NCBI GenBank assembly: GCA_963854835.1
Contig: OY978525.1
Coordinates: 73,667,628 to 73,731,627, forward strand
Direction of reading: 5' to 3'
DNA from: Megamerina dolium
Taxonomy: Eukaryota; Arthropoda; Insecta; Diptera; Megamerinidae
DNA length: 64,000 nucleotides
Both the position numbers and the translations under genes were made by a program. The notes beneath the pieces are model-generated. The model was not told the origin of the DNA and made no database searches. It was given only the letters and a program-made list of their open reading frames with translations. Numbering within the stretch: position 1 is the first letter of the stretch; each line of letters starts with the position of its first letter. Below are positions 33,265-44,435 of this stretch, piece after piece.

Positions 33265-33375
33265 CAATTATTCCGACAGTGCCATGGAAAAGCTTCTGAA
33301 AGGACCCTATGAAAAGCTCAGAAAAAGTGATATCATAAGGGTTCTGCTATTGGGAACCTTCTAATACTTCCAAGA
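33265..33375 (+). repeat. SINE internal fragment
   Basis: ATTCCGACAGTGCCATGGAAA, GCTCAGAAAAAGTGATATCA and TTCTGCTATTGGGAACC correspond to the middle of the long SINE form at 33573. Head and tail are missing. It is followed by (TA)n. Confidence 0.7.
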
Positions 33376-33383
33376 TTGAACAC

Positions 33384-33570
<187 letters not shown>

Positions 33571-33572
33571 GT

Positions 33573-33935
33573 GTGCCGTAGCTCAGTGGTTAGTGTGTTC
33601 GCCTTCTGATTTGTAGGTCGTGGTTCAATACCCGGCTGATGCATAACAAATTTAATATCGAAAAGATTTTTCTTTCGAACGGTACCCACCTGTCGGCAAG
33701 CAATTGGCAATTCTTCCGACAGTAACAACTTGCCATGAAAACTCTTCTAAAAAGAACTCTGTGACAAAGCTCAGAAAAAGTGATGTCACAAGTGTTCTGC
33801 CGTTCGGAACCGGTTAAAATAAGTAGGTCCATTCTAATACTGTCCAAAATTTAAGACGCACAACAGTAATGGAAGAGAAGCTCGGCCCATGAGGCCTTTG
33901 GGGCTTTAAGTGCCACATATTTATTTATTATTTTA
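33573..33935 (+). repeat. tRNA-derived SINE, long form, fullest copy
   Basis: The head GTGCCGTAGCTCAGTGGTTA contains a pol III A box (TAGCTCAGTGG), and GGTTCAATACC is a one- or two-mismatch B box at about 33629-33640. The family body follows: TATCGAAAAGATTTTTCTTT, GTACCCACCTGTCGGCAAG, TCTTCCGACAGTAACAACTT, CTCAGAAAAAGTGATGTCAC, GTTCGGAACCGG. The 3' tail is GAAGCTCGGCCCATGAGGCC, TTTGGGGCTTTAAGTGCCAC and ATTTATTTATT. It would be transcribed by RNA polymerase III and moved by a LINE machinery; the partner is unknown. Confidence 0.85.
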
Positions 33936-34291
<356 letters not shown>

Positions 34292-36885
34292 TGATCCTAA
34301 GGTACACTGAATTATTTTCTTTGAAATATGTATTAAAAATGGTGAAACCATTAGATTTGTACAATAGTAAGTTAAGCCATTTTCTGAACTAATTAAATGG
34401 TAATATGTTAATTTGGTAGCAATATGTGTGACTATTTATATGTAAGCCATTTTCCCCATGATTACCATGAAAATCGGTAATATAGGGATTGATCCTTAAA
34501 ATAGAATCCTCAATAAAGTTTCGTGAATTTGTTTAAATATTTTTGGAAGCACTTTTACGTACTTTTTCACAAGTGACCCGACGTTACACAGAAGAGGTGC
34601 GAATAACGACGTTACATTGCAAGGGTTAAAAGAAATTAAAACCGTTAAACCTTTTCTCAATTATGCTTAATATAAGATCCGCAAAGCTTGAATTACTATT
34701 CATGGAACATAGTACGGCGTTACCTTAATTTAAGAAATGTTGGGAATTTTTTCTTTCTGTGTACCAAAGCCAGAAATTGTTCCTACACGCTGTGTTAACG
34801 TGTCTGCAAGCAACCACCAGCTCTTATATGCTGCGCGTGTGTCATAAAACGTAGATGATATGCAAGTAAACACTGATTTGCAATTAATCCACATGTGGGA
34901 CTCCTATTTCACTATTGTACATATTTCTGCTCCCACGTTAATGATACGAGTTTGTTGCACTAACTTTCAATCGCAGTGTTTTACGTGCATGCCGAACCTC
35001 TAATAGAATGGGACTATATGTAAGATCTTAAGGATTCAAAAAATGTTTAAAAAGTAGTGACTAAAAGTTAATTTAGTCTTTTCAAATTATTATATAAACT
35101 CAGATACACAGCTATTCACAGATTCACAATATATACGTAGATATGGAAATTGATTCATTTTTTTCTTATATGTGTAATTGACCGTTGGCCACTCGATGAT
35201 GAATCTAATTAGATGAAATTTCTCTGCAGCTTTCAATATTAATCTAAGTAAATCAGTGGTCTCGAATGTTCAATGTTAGCTACCAAAAATCGCAATTTTT
35301 TGGGCATAAGATGGACAGACTTTTACTGAAAGCGTTTATTTAATTAATATAATAAACCATCAACAGTAGACAATACCATAAAGGTGTATGTAGGTACATA
35401 CAAATGTACGAGTGAGCTTATGCATACTCGCCATCCAGACAAATGAACATAAGTTCGTAAATACAACTACAACTAAAACTACTAAAGAACATGTATGCTC
35501 ATGCGGGAGCATGATCATTTGTACTAAACTAAAAACAAAAACAATACGTTGCAATTTAAAGAGCACTTAAAAATCGTAATCCGTTCCAGGCAGTGTTAAG
35601 CGGCGAACGAACGAACTTCATTGCGGTTTTCAGTTCATCGTCGTCTTCGTTGACAGAATTGTAATTAAATGCCGCAATAAGATAAGAATGTCATAACACA
35701 AAACAGCAATTAACTATGAGAAATAAATTTGTCTGGTTGGTAACTAGAGTTGCTATATTTGTAAAAAGTCAAATCAATATATACCTATTGTCAAAAGCAA
35801 TTATATACCTAAAAAATTCAACCTACCATAATATGATACAGTACAATTGAAACGATATTAATGAACCTAAATCTAAATTTTTTCTTAGAGAAAAGAACAA
35901 AGACGATTTTTTTGTTGATTATTGTTTAATAAAAATATTGTAAATCTAGGAAGTTAACATACATCATGGTGGTTCGATGAGAAAAGTTCCAAATTTCCAC
36001 CATATTCCATTTAGCATTCACTGTAGATGTTGCGAAAACTTGGGTGAAAAATAAACTTGAAGTTTTCTTTACGAATGTCCAGCTCCGTCAAGGACGAGAC
36101 ACGACATCAAGGCTCTTTGCTCGACAATCTGTCAAACTCAATTAAAAAATTTATCAGGATATCTAAACTCTACGGGTTTAGTGGGAAACTACAAATAGAG
36201 CAGTGTTCTTTGACGATGCAGTTTTGAAACGGCACTATAGCGGAATTGCGCGGTTCAGCTTGTATCAGCGCCCCAACCATCGCTTAATTGAAAAATTACT
36301 TTGGAAGCCAGGGGCATCTTTGTAGATGGACTATTTTTTAAAATAATTTATAATATATAGAGATTCAAACGAATAATTTGTGCTTCAATTTACTATCATT
36401 GGAGGTATTCCTCTAGCAGTATTTTTGCACGGGTCGTAATTTTAAAACATGAATTTAAATAATGAAATTCAATAGTAATTGTTTGAATTGATTTTGGATT
36501 TCTAAGCAATCGTCGTGTACAATTAAGCGTCTATTAATTGATTTTTAAAACAACATTCCTCTAAAATTTAACCATTTTACAAATGTATCGAGTAAGATTT
36601 CATATAATTATCTTTTCCTTCAAAAATCTTTTTGAAAATTATTGAGACCTCCTCAAATTAATTTTACTTTAAAATTGACAGAAAAATTCATGTTAAAGTT
36701 TTCAAATTAATGTTTCCGACCGATTATTAAATGCACTACTCTACCTTTTTTAATCAACTTTCTACTACCTTTTGCCTGGTTGAAGTTATTGACGAATTCA
36801 TGATCAAATTTGATGATTGCGCCAAATATATTGCAAGTTTGGTTAAAGTTCTTAACCATCCATTTGTGTTGAAGTAAAAAAATTT
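34292..36885. other. unassigned 2.6 kb
   Basis: The longest stretch without an assignable TE or gene. ORFs are below 70 codons. Around 35580-35665 there is a GC-richer patch with an initiator-like TTTTCAGTTCATCGTCGTC, which might be a core promoter but has no supporting downstream ORF. Confidence 0.35.
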
Positions 36886-37287
36886 AGCATCGCATACAAG
36901 GTTCTATCGAGCGTACTGTGTGAAAGGTTGAAGCAACCTGATTGGACCGTATCAGTGTGGCTTCAGACCTGGTAAATCCACCATCGACCAGATTTTCAAA
37001 CTGCGCCAAATCCTGGAAAAGACCCAAGAAAAACAGATCGACACACCACCTATTTGTTGATTATAAAGCCGCTTTCGACAGTCCGCTAAGGGATTACCTC
37101 TACACAACAATGTCTGAGTTCGGTATTCCTGCAAAGTTGTAGAATGACACTGCATAACTCCAGTTGTGCAGTGAAAATTGAGAGGACCTCTCCGCACCGT
37201 TTAATACCGAACGGGGTTTCAGACAAGGTGATTCGTTATCGTGCGACTTCTTCAATCTTATTATGGAGAAAATAATACCAGCTGCTG

Positions 37288-37493
37288 GTAGTTTTATAAA
37301 TTTGTAGCCTCAGTGGAATAATTCGATTATAACGAATAGAGTAGTTTCATTAATTGCAATTTCAATTAAATAATTCTTCTATACTGCAAAGCCTCTCTTT
37401 TTTCTTTTACTTTAATTGTAAAAACTTCATTTTGTAAAACGATATAAACGAAAAGAATGATAAAAGTAAGAATTGTACCGCGAGAGGTATATC
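37288..37493 (+). repeat. dispersed 200-bp repeat, copy 2, inside RTE RT
   Basis: Matches 12537-12735. It replaces about 30 bp of RT sequence (between GAGCTGCTG and TTCGACAAAAG in copy 2), so this is insertion with loss of target bases, or a conversion event. Confidence 0.75.
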
Positions 37494-37643
37494 TTCAACA
37501 AAAGTGTCATGCTGTTAGCGTATGCGGATGATATTGACATAATCGGCATGAACACGCGAGCAGTCAGTGCAGCATTCTCAGAGTTGGAAAGAGAGTCGCG
37601 TCGGATGGGTCTCACGGTGAACGAGAGCAAAACGAAGTAACTA

Positions 37644-38285
37644 GTGTCAACAAACAAAGAGTCCCGGCATCTTGGACAGAACGTCACTGTTGACAACTAC
37701 GCTTTTGAAGTAGTAAGGGACTTTGTCTATCTTGGAACCAGCATCAACCACTGTAATGACGTCAGCCTGGAGATCATGCGTAGGATAACTCTTGCTAACA
37801 GGTGTTACTTTGGACTGAGTAAGCAATTGAGAAGTCGAGCCCTCTCTGGAAGAACGAACACTACACTCTACAAGCCTCTCATCATGCCTGTCCTAACATA
37901 TGGCGCTGAAGCCTGGACAATTTCCACCTCGGATGAGCGAATGCTTGGAGTTTTCGAAAGAAAAGTCCTGCGCAAGATCTTTGGACCTATTTGCGTTGGT
38001 GGGGAGTACCGAATGAGGTACAACCATGAGCTGTACGAGCTGTATGCGGATATTGACATAGCAAAGCGCATCAAAATCCAGCGGCTGCGTTGGCTAGGTC
38101 ATTTCGAGCGAATGGAAGAACACGCTACGGCTAACAAGGTGTTATATTTGGAACCCGCTGGAGGACGACGCAGAAGAGAAAGACTTAACCCCCGGTGGAA
38201 AGACCAAGTAATAGAGAACCTGACTGCGATTGGAATTTCTAACTGGCGCCAGGTAGCGAAGAACAGCATGTTATTTTCGGCCTAA
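37644..38285 (+). CDS. RTE-like RT thumb and C-terminal region, open frame
   Basis: A 213-codon frame: SRHLGQNVTVDNYAFEVVRD, FVYLGTSINHCNDVSLEI, ITLANRCYFGLSKQLRSR, LIMPVLTYGAEAWTISTS, FERKVLRKIFGPICVGGEYR, YNHELYELYADIDIAKRIKI, LRWLGHFERMEEHATANKVL and GGRRRRERLNPRWKDQV. These are the downstream RT motifs plus the basic C-terminus of RTE-type ORF2. The palm with YADD lies just upstream in the same frame, cut off by a TAA near 37638. It is a surviving piece of ORF2, not a separate gene. Confidence 0.8.
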   Translation: MSTNKESRHLGQNVTVDNYAFEVVRDFVYLGTSINHCNDVSLEIMRRITLANRCYFGLSKQLRSRALSGRTNTTLYKPLIMPVLTYGAEAWTISTSDERMLGVFERKVLRKIFGPICVGGEYRMRYNHELYELYADIDIAKRIKIQRLRWLGHFERMEEHATANKVLYLEPAGGRRRRERLNPRWKDQVIENLTAIGISNWRQVAKNSMLFSA

Positions 38286-38330
38286 ATCGATATTCGGTTG
38301 TTATGGCCACATAAGTAAGTAAGTAAGTAA

Positions 38331-38654
38331 AAAATAGAGGAAGAATGACAAATTTATCTCACAGTTATGATTGAAAAGTATGAAAATAGAATTACAAATA
38401 TTTCTAATTGTGTGTTTGTTACAAGACAACAGTAAGAGAGGTTTGCCTGTCTTTATATAAAAATATCATCATCTTCTTTACACAGGGACCTTGAATTAGT
38501 TTTGAGGGATTTTCGTTAGATGGCGTAACTTGGACATTTGCTATTGGACCATACTGTAACTATATTCATTTTAAACCAACATTATTAGGATTTACTTCTC
38601 AGTATCTGTCATTTCGTAAACATGTAAACAACTAATTTGTATTGAGCTTCAAAG
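38331..38654. other. no recognised feature
   Basis: Short AT-rich spacer between the LINE tail and the mariner. Confidence 0.35.
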
Positions 38655-39391
38655 ATGTCGATCTTTGAGCCAAAAAATCAGTATTTACGGAAAGTTATGT
38701 TTCATGTATATTGATATTGAAAACTTTCAAGGAACATTGTATATCGATTAAAATGTGTGAGTACAGGTTTCCTCGATTTAATAGTGGTAAACGCCATGGA
38801 AATGTTGAACGTCAATTTTCGACATGCGAACACTTTCTTCAATGGAAAAAGAGAACAAGCTTTTTGCATCGTATCATCACTGGTGGTGAAAAATGGATCC
38901 TTTACGATAACCGCAGTGAAAAAACTTATATACTATGCCCAACCAACCATCAACATCAACGGCAAAGAGGAATATTCATGGTGAGAAGCTTATACTCTGT
39001 ATTTGGTGAAACTAGCTCAGTGTTGTTTATTACGAGCTTCTAAAACGGAATGAAACCATCATCAGTAGTCTTATCGAATGCGCTTGAGCCGATCATTGCG
39101 GGGGAAAATGGCCACAACACCTCGAAAGATATGACAAAGTAATTTTGCAACATGACAATGCTCGGCCACATGCTGCATAAAATGTTCAAACATACTTAAG
39201 AACGTTGAAATGGTAAGTTTAACCCCACTTACTTGTTCCGCTCGAAGTATAGCGCTTCCATTCTTACAGAAGCCAAAAATTGAATCGATTCATGGATTGC
39301 CTTAAAACATGTCGACTTACAGAATCCGTATGCTGCCAGAAAGATGGGAAAAATCCTTAGCTAACGATGCACAATATTTCGAATTCATGTT
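38655..39391 (+). pseudogene. mariner (Mos1-like) transposase, broken
   Basis: Begins MSIFEPKNQYLRKVMF, then stops and an internal deletion. A frame at 38711-39043 then gives CEYRFPRFNSG, FLHRIITGGEKWILYDN (the first catalytic Asp of TGDEKW is Gly) and a frameshift; further fragments read GVVYYELLKRNE, YDKVILQHDNARPHAA (second Asp kept) and the C-terminal RMLPERWEKSLANDAQYFEF. The third catalytic region YSPDLAPSDYH is lost. A missing Asp, deletions and several stops make it dead. Confidence 0.8.
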
Positions 39392-39434
39392 ATTACTTAA
39401 ATAAAGGCTTAAAAACAGAAAAAATACTGTTACA

Positions 39435-39640
39435 GGCATTAAAGTTTGTGCGCAGGTTGAAATTAAACAGGCTATATCGAAAACACGAGTGTATGACAGG
39501 TATAAATTGTTCAAAGCAGATCGAGGAAGCGGTGATGACGCAAAACATTCCGGACCATCAATCACATTATCTGTTGAACAACACGTTAATCAAATCAAAG
39601 AATTTGTGAAAAACAACATCATTCAAATGTCCTTCATGGG
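39435..39640 (+). pseudogene. mariner N-terminal fragment, second family
   Basis: One frame reads KVCAQVEIKQAISKTRVYDR, YKLFKADRGSGDDAKHSGPS and TLSVEQHVNQIKEFVKNN. This follows the mellifera/irritans-type N-terminus (CVKLGxSATETFxM ... WYKxFKxGRxSVEDxxRSGRPST). It is cut off after NN and abuts the next fragment. Confidence 0.55.
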
Positions 39641-39943
39641 ATTGGGCGCTTGAACATGTTAATCGAATTTTCTTCAGCAATGAGGATCATTTCTCGTTTC
39701 GGCGATGTGAATTGGCCACCAAGATCGTCCGATTTATCACGAGATCATGTTTATACGGCTAATCTTCAAATTCGTGACAACAAACAACCGGCGCTGAAAA
39801 CAAACATCCGGCAAATTATGCGTGAATCTGTACAACACACTAACAATGCGGACTTGATTTTCTATGATCCGTGTTTTTTGAGTTTAAAATTGTGTAAAAT
39901 TGCGCATGTGATACAAAACAATTGCGAAAGGACGCTTAAATAA
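39641..39943 (+). pseudogene. rosa-like Tc1/mariner C-terminal fragment
   Basis: A 97-codon frame with RFGDVNWPPRSSDLSRDHVY, close to the RxGDVNWPPRSCDLTPLDYF motif that carries the third acidic residue in rosa-like transposases, then NKQPALKTNIRQIMRESV. DYF is replaced by DHVY, so the catalytic residue is not clear. The same superfamily occurs in the MITE at 40805-41447. Confidence 0.6.
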
Positions 39944-40086
39944 TTGTTGAAATAAAGGTATTGCTTTGTTGGATTCAACGAAAGAATCAAGCAAACAAAC
40001 AAAACTATAGATAATATATAAAACTATATTAAATATTAAAATTAAAAAAAAAAAAAAACAACACAAGTGCAAGTAAAAAAAAATAA

Positions 40087-40804
40087 ATGAGTGTTAAACG
40101 CTCTACGCAATCAGTACGACGCTCTTTTATGAGCGAACGTGAATCTCTCAAAACAGAAATTCAAAATAACAGTGAAAGCACAATGAAATTGTTGAAGCAC
40201 TGTGAGACAACAACAACAACTGAAGACTCTTTGTCTTATGCTCCTTCTCCGAGCAACAACATGTCTTGGAGTGCACAATGTGTCACACCTGAAGTGCAGG
40301 AATTAGAAACAACACTAGCGCGTGTATTAGGAAATACACCGTTGTCAGTTCTCTCGCAACATAAAGAGAGAGAATCAATGCATTAATACAATTGTACCAA
40401 ACGCATTTGAAAACAACAACATCTTGCTAACAGGTGATCCGCAACATTTGCAAAATGCAAATAAACATGTTGATAAACATTCATCGCTATCAACATCACC
40501 AACAAAGGTACAAACTGGAATGGATAGCTATATATTAATTACAAAGAGGGAGCGAAGCGCTCAGGGTGACGTACAAAAAAATACCCCGAAAATCCATAAG
40601 TAGAATGGCACTAATAATAATAATAACAATAATAACAACAACAACAATATAAATAATAATAATAGATTTGCAGTGCTAAATCAACAAGAAGTCGAAACAA
40701 CAGTGCAGAAATCTAAGACACCTCCAATATATGTAAGGGAAAACAACCAAACTGAATTAATAAAATGCCTTACGCAACTTATTGGTGTAAAGAATTTTCA
40801 TATA
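40087..40804 (+). pseudogene. Jockey LINE ORF1, N-terminal part
   Basis: The ATG at 40087 starts a 99-codon frame (MSVKRSTQSVRRSFMSERES ... NMSWSAQCVTPEVQELETTL) that stops at 40386. Frameshifted continuations include GMDSYILITKRERSAQGD, an Asn-rich stretch from (AAT/AAC)n at 40612-40665, and RFAVLNQQEVETTVQKSKTP followed by PIYVRENNQTELIKCLTQL up to the MITE at 40805. The PIYV...LIxxL segment is a usual feature of Jockey ORF1 before its RNA-binding domain. It encodes the nucleic-acid-binding partner of the retrotransposition particle. Confidence 0.65.
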
Positions 40805-41447
40805 AAGGGTTTTCCATTAGGGACATAACAATTTTATCTATTAATAAAACACATATTTGATATATTGAGTTCAAATTTGTTGTGGATATATTGCAGGCAT
40901 GAATGAAATTCGATTTCGGTCATATGACCACCACCACGAGCCCGTTTACAGCGGTCGATTCTTTGGACCCAATTTTCCAAAACTCTAGCACACATTTCGA
41001 CCGGAACGTCGACATTCAACGCAATTTCGCGCTCTCCATTGACGGTAACATGGCGGTCGTTTTCATCCACGAAAAAATACGGCCCAATCACACCTCCGGC
41101 ATGAAAACCGCACCAAACAGTATCTTTTTGCGGGTGCAACGGTGTCTCAAGAAGCACTTGCGGGTTTGTTGCTGACCAATAACGAATATTTTGCTTATTG
41201 ACAAAGGCATTGAGCCAGAAATGAGCTACATCCCTGAAGATGATTTTTCGCTCTTAAAGTTGCGACCACCGACTTAGAATTTCGGTAGTAATTTTTAATC
41301 ATTTCCAAACGTTGCTGGTTCGTTAACTTTACCATGATGAAAATGTTGACTTTAACTAACGTTTTGATATTGACAGTTGATTAACAAAGTTTAAGGGTGC
41401 GTTCATATAAAGATACGAAATTGTTATGTCCCTAATGGAAAACCCTT
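40805..41447 (-). mobile_element. 643-bp MITE, internally deleted rosa-like element
   Basis: Perfect 30-bp terminal inverted repeats (starting AAGGGTTTTCCATTAGGGAC) at 40805-40834 and 41418-41447, flanked by TA duplications (40803-40804, 41448-41449). The minus strand encodes AHFWLNAFVNKQNIRYWSAT, then PQKDTVWCGFHAGGVIGPYF, then by deletion the C-terminus MCARVLENWVQRIDRCKRAR and GHMTEIEFHS. The second and third catalytic regions are lost. It is inserted inside LINE ORF1. Confidence 0.9.
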
Positions 41448-42370
41448 TAGCAACAATCATGAAGGGCACTATTAAAGAAATTAAACTACAAATATATGAA
41501 GAAAGAAATTACCGTTCTGTCACAAAATATTTTGATGACAAACAGAAATACTATTACACGTACCAGTTAAAAAGCAGCAAAGGCTTAGTCGTTGTGATAA
41601 AAGGCATTGAGCCAAATGTTGACTGCAATGATGTGAAAATAGCTATAGAAGAAGAGGGTTTTAAGGTCAAATCCGTGTTCAACATAAAAAATAAAGAAAA
41701 ACAGTCTACGCCATTATATCGCGTCGAGTTGGAACCAGACATCAAGAAACTTAAAAAGGGTGAAATTCACCCAATATATAATATAAAATATTTAATTCAC
41801 CGAAGAATTTCGGTGGAAGAACCTCATAAAAGATCAGGTCCAATACAATGTGCTAACTGTCAAGAGTATGGGCACACAAAATCTTACTGCACTCTACGAA
41901 ATGTATGCGTTATATGTGGTGACTTTCATCCCACCTCCAAATGTATTGGTAACAAAGAAGATTCTTCTGTTAAGAAATGTAGTAACTGCGGTGGAAATCA
42001 CACTGCAAACTATAGAGGCTGTCCAGTTTATACTGAGCTCAAATTCAAACTCAAACTTAAAAGTACTTCTTAAGTAAGACCTCGCAACTCATCAATGGTT
42101 AATGCTCCTCAAATAGAGAATGTATCTGCTCCTTCTCCACAAAATGTTACAAATACTACTCATGTTATGCCAGCATCTTATGCAAACATTTTAAAGGGGA
42201 CTACTCCTCCAGTTCAAGTTAATCAAGATAGTGCTCCAAACACTCTTGAAAATTCTGTAAATATTCTGGTCCAGTTAATGACACATTTTATGAATTCAAT
42301 GCAAGGCATGATGCAAGAGCTAATGAAAAATCAGTCCATGCTCCTTCAAGCAATTCTGTCAAAACAATGA
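41448..42370 (+). pseudogene. Jockey LINE ORF1, C-terminal part with zinc knuckles
   Basis: After the MITE the ORF1 frame continues: TYQLKSSKGLVVVIKGIEP (the conserved RRM/PRE_C2HC-like core), RVELEPDIKKLKKGEIHPIY, then three CCHC knuckles: CANCQEYGHTKSYC, CVICGDFHPTSKC and CSNCGGNHTANYRGC. A TAA at 42071-42073 interrupts the frame, which then continues unchanged through VNAPQIENVSAPSP to LLQAILSKQ and TGA at 42368-42370. The ATG at 41426 that opens this frame lies inside the MITE repeat, so it is not the natural start. Confidence 0.8.
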
Positions 42371-44280
42371 ATGAACTGAAGTTATGTTTTTGGAATGCAA
42401 ATGGGTTAAGCCAACATAAAAATGAACTGGAAGTATTTCTCCATAAAAATCAAGTTGATGTAAGTTCAGAAAGTCACTTTACAAAATATAATAATTTTTC
42501 AATAAATGGGTTTACGCTTTATGATACCAAACACCCTGAAAATAAGGCAAGAGGAGGGGCAGCTATCCTCATCAAAAATAGAATAAAACATTATGCATTA
42601 GAATAATTTTGCAACGAATATATTCATTCCACTTGTATTTGTATAGAAACAATTACCCAAAAATTAACAATATCTTCTGTTTACTGTCCTCCTAGACATA
42701 ATATTACAGAATCACAGTTTTCTGAATTTTTTGCAACTTTAGGGCATACGTTTTTTGGCGGGGAACTATAACGCCAAGCACACTTATTGGGGTTCCAGGT
42801 TTATATCTCGAAAAGGTAGACGTCTTTTCTCGATAATATCAAGCAACGGATATGATGCCATATCTACCGGACAACCTAATTACTGGTCTTCGGATCCTAG
42901 AAAAGTACCGGATCTTATTGACTTTGCAGTAACTAAAAGTCTAAAAAGAACCCATTTAAAGGCATGGCCATCCTTTGAACTTTCATCCGATCATTCTCCA
43001 TCGTTCATTTTACTAAATGTTTTAGTTAGTTTCAGTGAATCAAGCCAGTATCTCACAAACAAATTCACTAATTGGCTAAATTATAAAAAATATAACAGTT
43101 CTCACATTGGCCTTAAAATACCTCTTAAGAGAGTAAAGCAAGTCGACAGTGCAGTTGAAAATTTCACTAAGTTGGCTCATGAAGCTGCTAAAATCTCAAA
43201 CAACACCTCAAAAAAAATTCCATGATTTTAAAAATATACAAATGCCGATATTGAGGGATTAATTAAAATTAAAAGGAAAGTCAGGAGAGAATGGCAGCAG
43301 CATAGATCACTAAACCTAAAACAAAAATTGCAGACTGCACAAAAACACTTAAAGAATCTTTAAAGAAGCCGAAGATAGACGTTTAAATGAATATATTAGT
43401 AATCTTGCTGCAACAAAAGATACAGATATTGGACTATTGTCTGTGGAAAGCAGTCAAAGGTGTAAAGTGTCCGATAATAAGAGAGGCTCCAATACGAATG
43501 CCAGATAGATCATGGGCAAGAAGCGATCAAGATAAAGCAGAAGCATTTGCAAATCACTTAGAAGGCGTTTTCTAACCAAATGAACCTACAAGAGATAGAG
43601 GATTACCAATCATGACCAATAACAGCTCTACTACCTTAGTGAGATTTTCTTTAAAGGAACTTAATAAAATCATAAATGAACTAATCGTCAAAAAAGCTGC
43701 AGGGTAGACAAAATAAGTGCCAAGATAATCGCCGAGCTACCTCAAATTGCAGTAAAACAGCTGTTACTCATAATGAATGCAATACCACGCCTTTGTTATT
43801 CCCCTCAGCATGGAAAATTTCCCAAATAATTATGATTGCGAAACCTGGAAAAGACTCAACTAATGTATGTCGTACAGGCCTATTAGCCAGAAGGCTAACC
43901 TGGAAGAAGCACATTGAAACAAAGCAATTGCATGCTAAATTAAAAGCAGCCAAAATTCATTGGTTGATTGGAAATGCCTCGAAATTGTCACTTAATAATA
44001 AAATGATTATATTCAAGTCCACCATTAAACCAATTTGGAACTAGGGAATTCAGCTTTAGGGCACTTCTTCAAACTCTCATATTGAGAAAATTCAACGTGT
44101 CCAATCTAGAATCCTTAGGCGTCTTTGCCGAGCTCCTTGGTACATCAGTAACACAAATATACACAAGGACCTACATATTTACACTATTAGAATAGATATA
44201 GGGAAACATTGCCAACGTTACTATGAACGACTAAGTAATCATCTTAACACTTTAGCGAGAGAGCTCTTTAAGCTTAAATA
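42367..44280 (+). pseudogene. Jockey LINE ORF2: endonuclease and deleted RT
   Basis: ATG at 42367 overlaps the ORF1 stop (ATGA). The AP-endonuclease-like domain reads LKLCFWNANGLSQHKNELEV, KARGGAAILIKNRIKHY, a stop near 42605, LTISSVYCPPRHNI, GNYNAKHTYWGSRF, LDDFAV-type DLIDFAVTKS and LSSDHSPSFILL. The N-terminal RT region reads VKCPIIREAPIRMPDRSWAR and LPQIAVKQLLLIMNAI, then SAWKISQIIMIAKPGKDS up to SYRPI (43870). There a deletion removes the whole RT palm, including YADD, and joins directly to RRLTWKKHIETKQLHAKL, IWNYGIQL*GTSSNSHIEKI and HLNTLARELFKLK. The element is dead for reverse transcription. Confidence 0.8.
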
Positions 44281-44435
44281 AATTAAAAGACTAAAAAGGA
44301 AAATGTTTTAAATATACCTTTCACATAATCTCTTATTACTGTTACATATGTCCTTCATGACTTCACATGTTTCATTTGTTTTCTTTAATTTATTTGAATG
44401 ATTTACAAATTGGTGTAGAATCAACAAAATGTATC

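Larger units (their letters stand above)
36886..38330 (+). mobile_element. RTE-like LINE copy 3, 5'-truncated, with tail
   Basis: Begins in the RT (SIAYKVLSSVLCERL), passes YQCGFRPGKSTIDQIFKL and HLFVDYKAAFDSPL and, after a small deletion, FNTERGFRQGDSLSCDFFNL. It is interrupted by a 206-bp dispersed repeat at 37288, then shows LLAYADDIDIIGMNTRAV at 37510 and a long intact C-terminus. It ends at 38312-38330 in (TAAG)n, the repeat tail of RTE elements. This is the best preserved 3' end of the three copies. Confidence 0.8.
39950..44435 (+). mobile_element. Jockey-clade LINE (main part)
   Basis: Order: an A-rich 5' UTR (from about 39950-39990), ORF1 (Gag-like) from 40087 split by a MITE, ORF2 from 42367 with an endonuclease and a partly deleted RT, and a 3' UTR reaching 44435, where the BEL array is inserted. 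The element resumes at 60900 and ends with AATAAA and poly(A) near 60967. It was about 4.5 kb before insertions and deletions. Confidence 0.8.

Noticed and set aside
33573..33645. A functional tRNA gene at the SINE head
   Set aside because: The head has A- and B-box-like motifs, but the cloverleaf is imperfect and the same head recurs with a fixed non-tRNA body, so it is a SINE.
41426..41447. ATG at 41426 as the start of the LINE ORF1
   Set aside because: It lies within the inserted MITE's terminal repeat; the ORF1 frame comes from upstream of the insertion.
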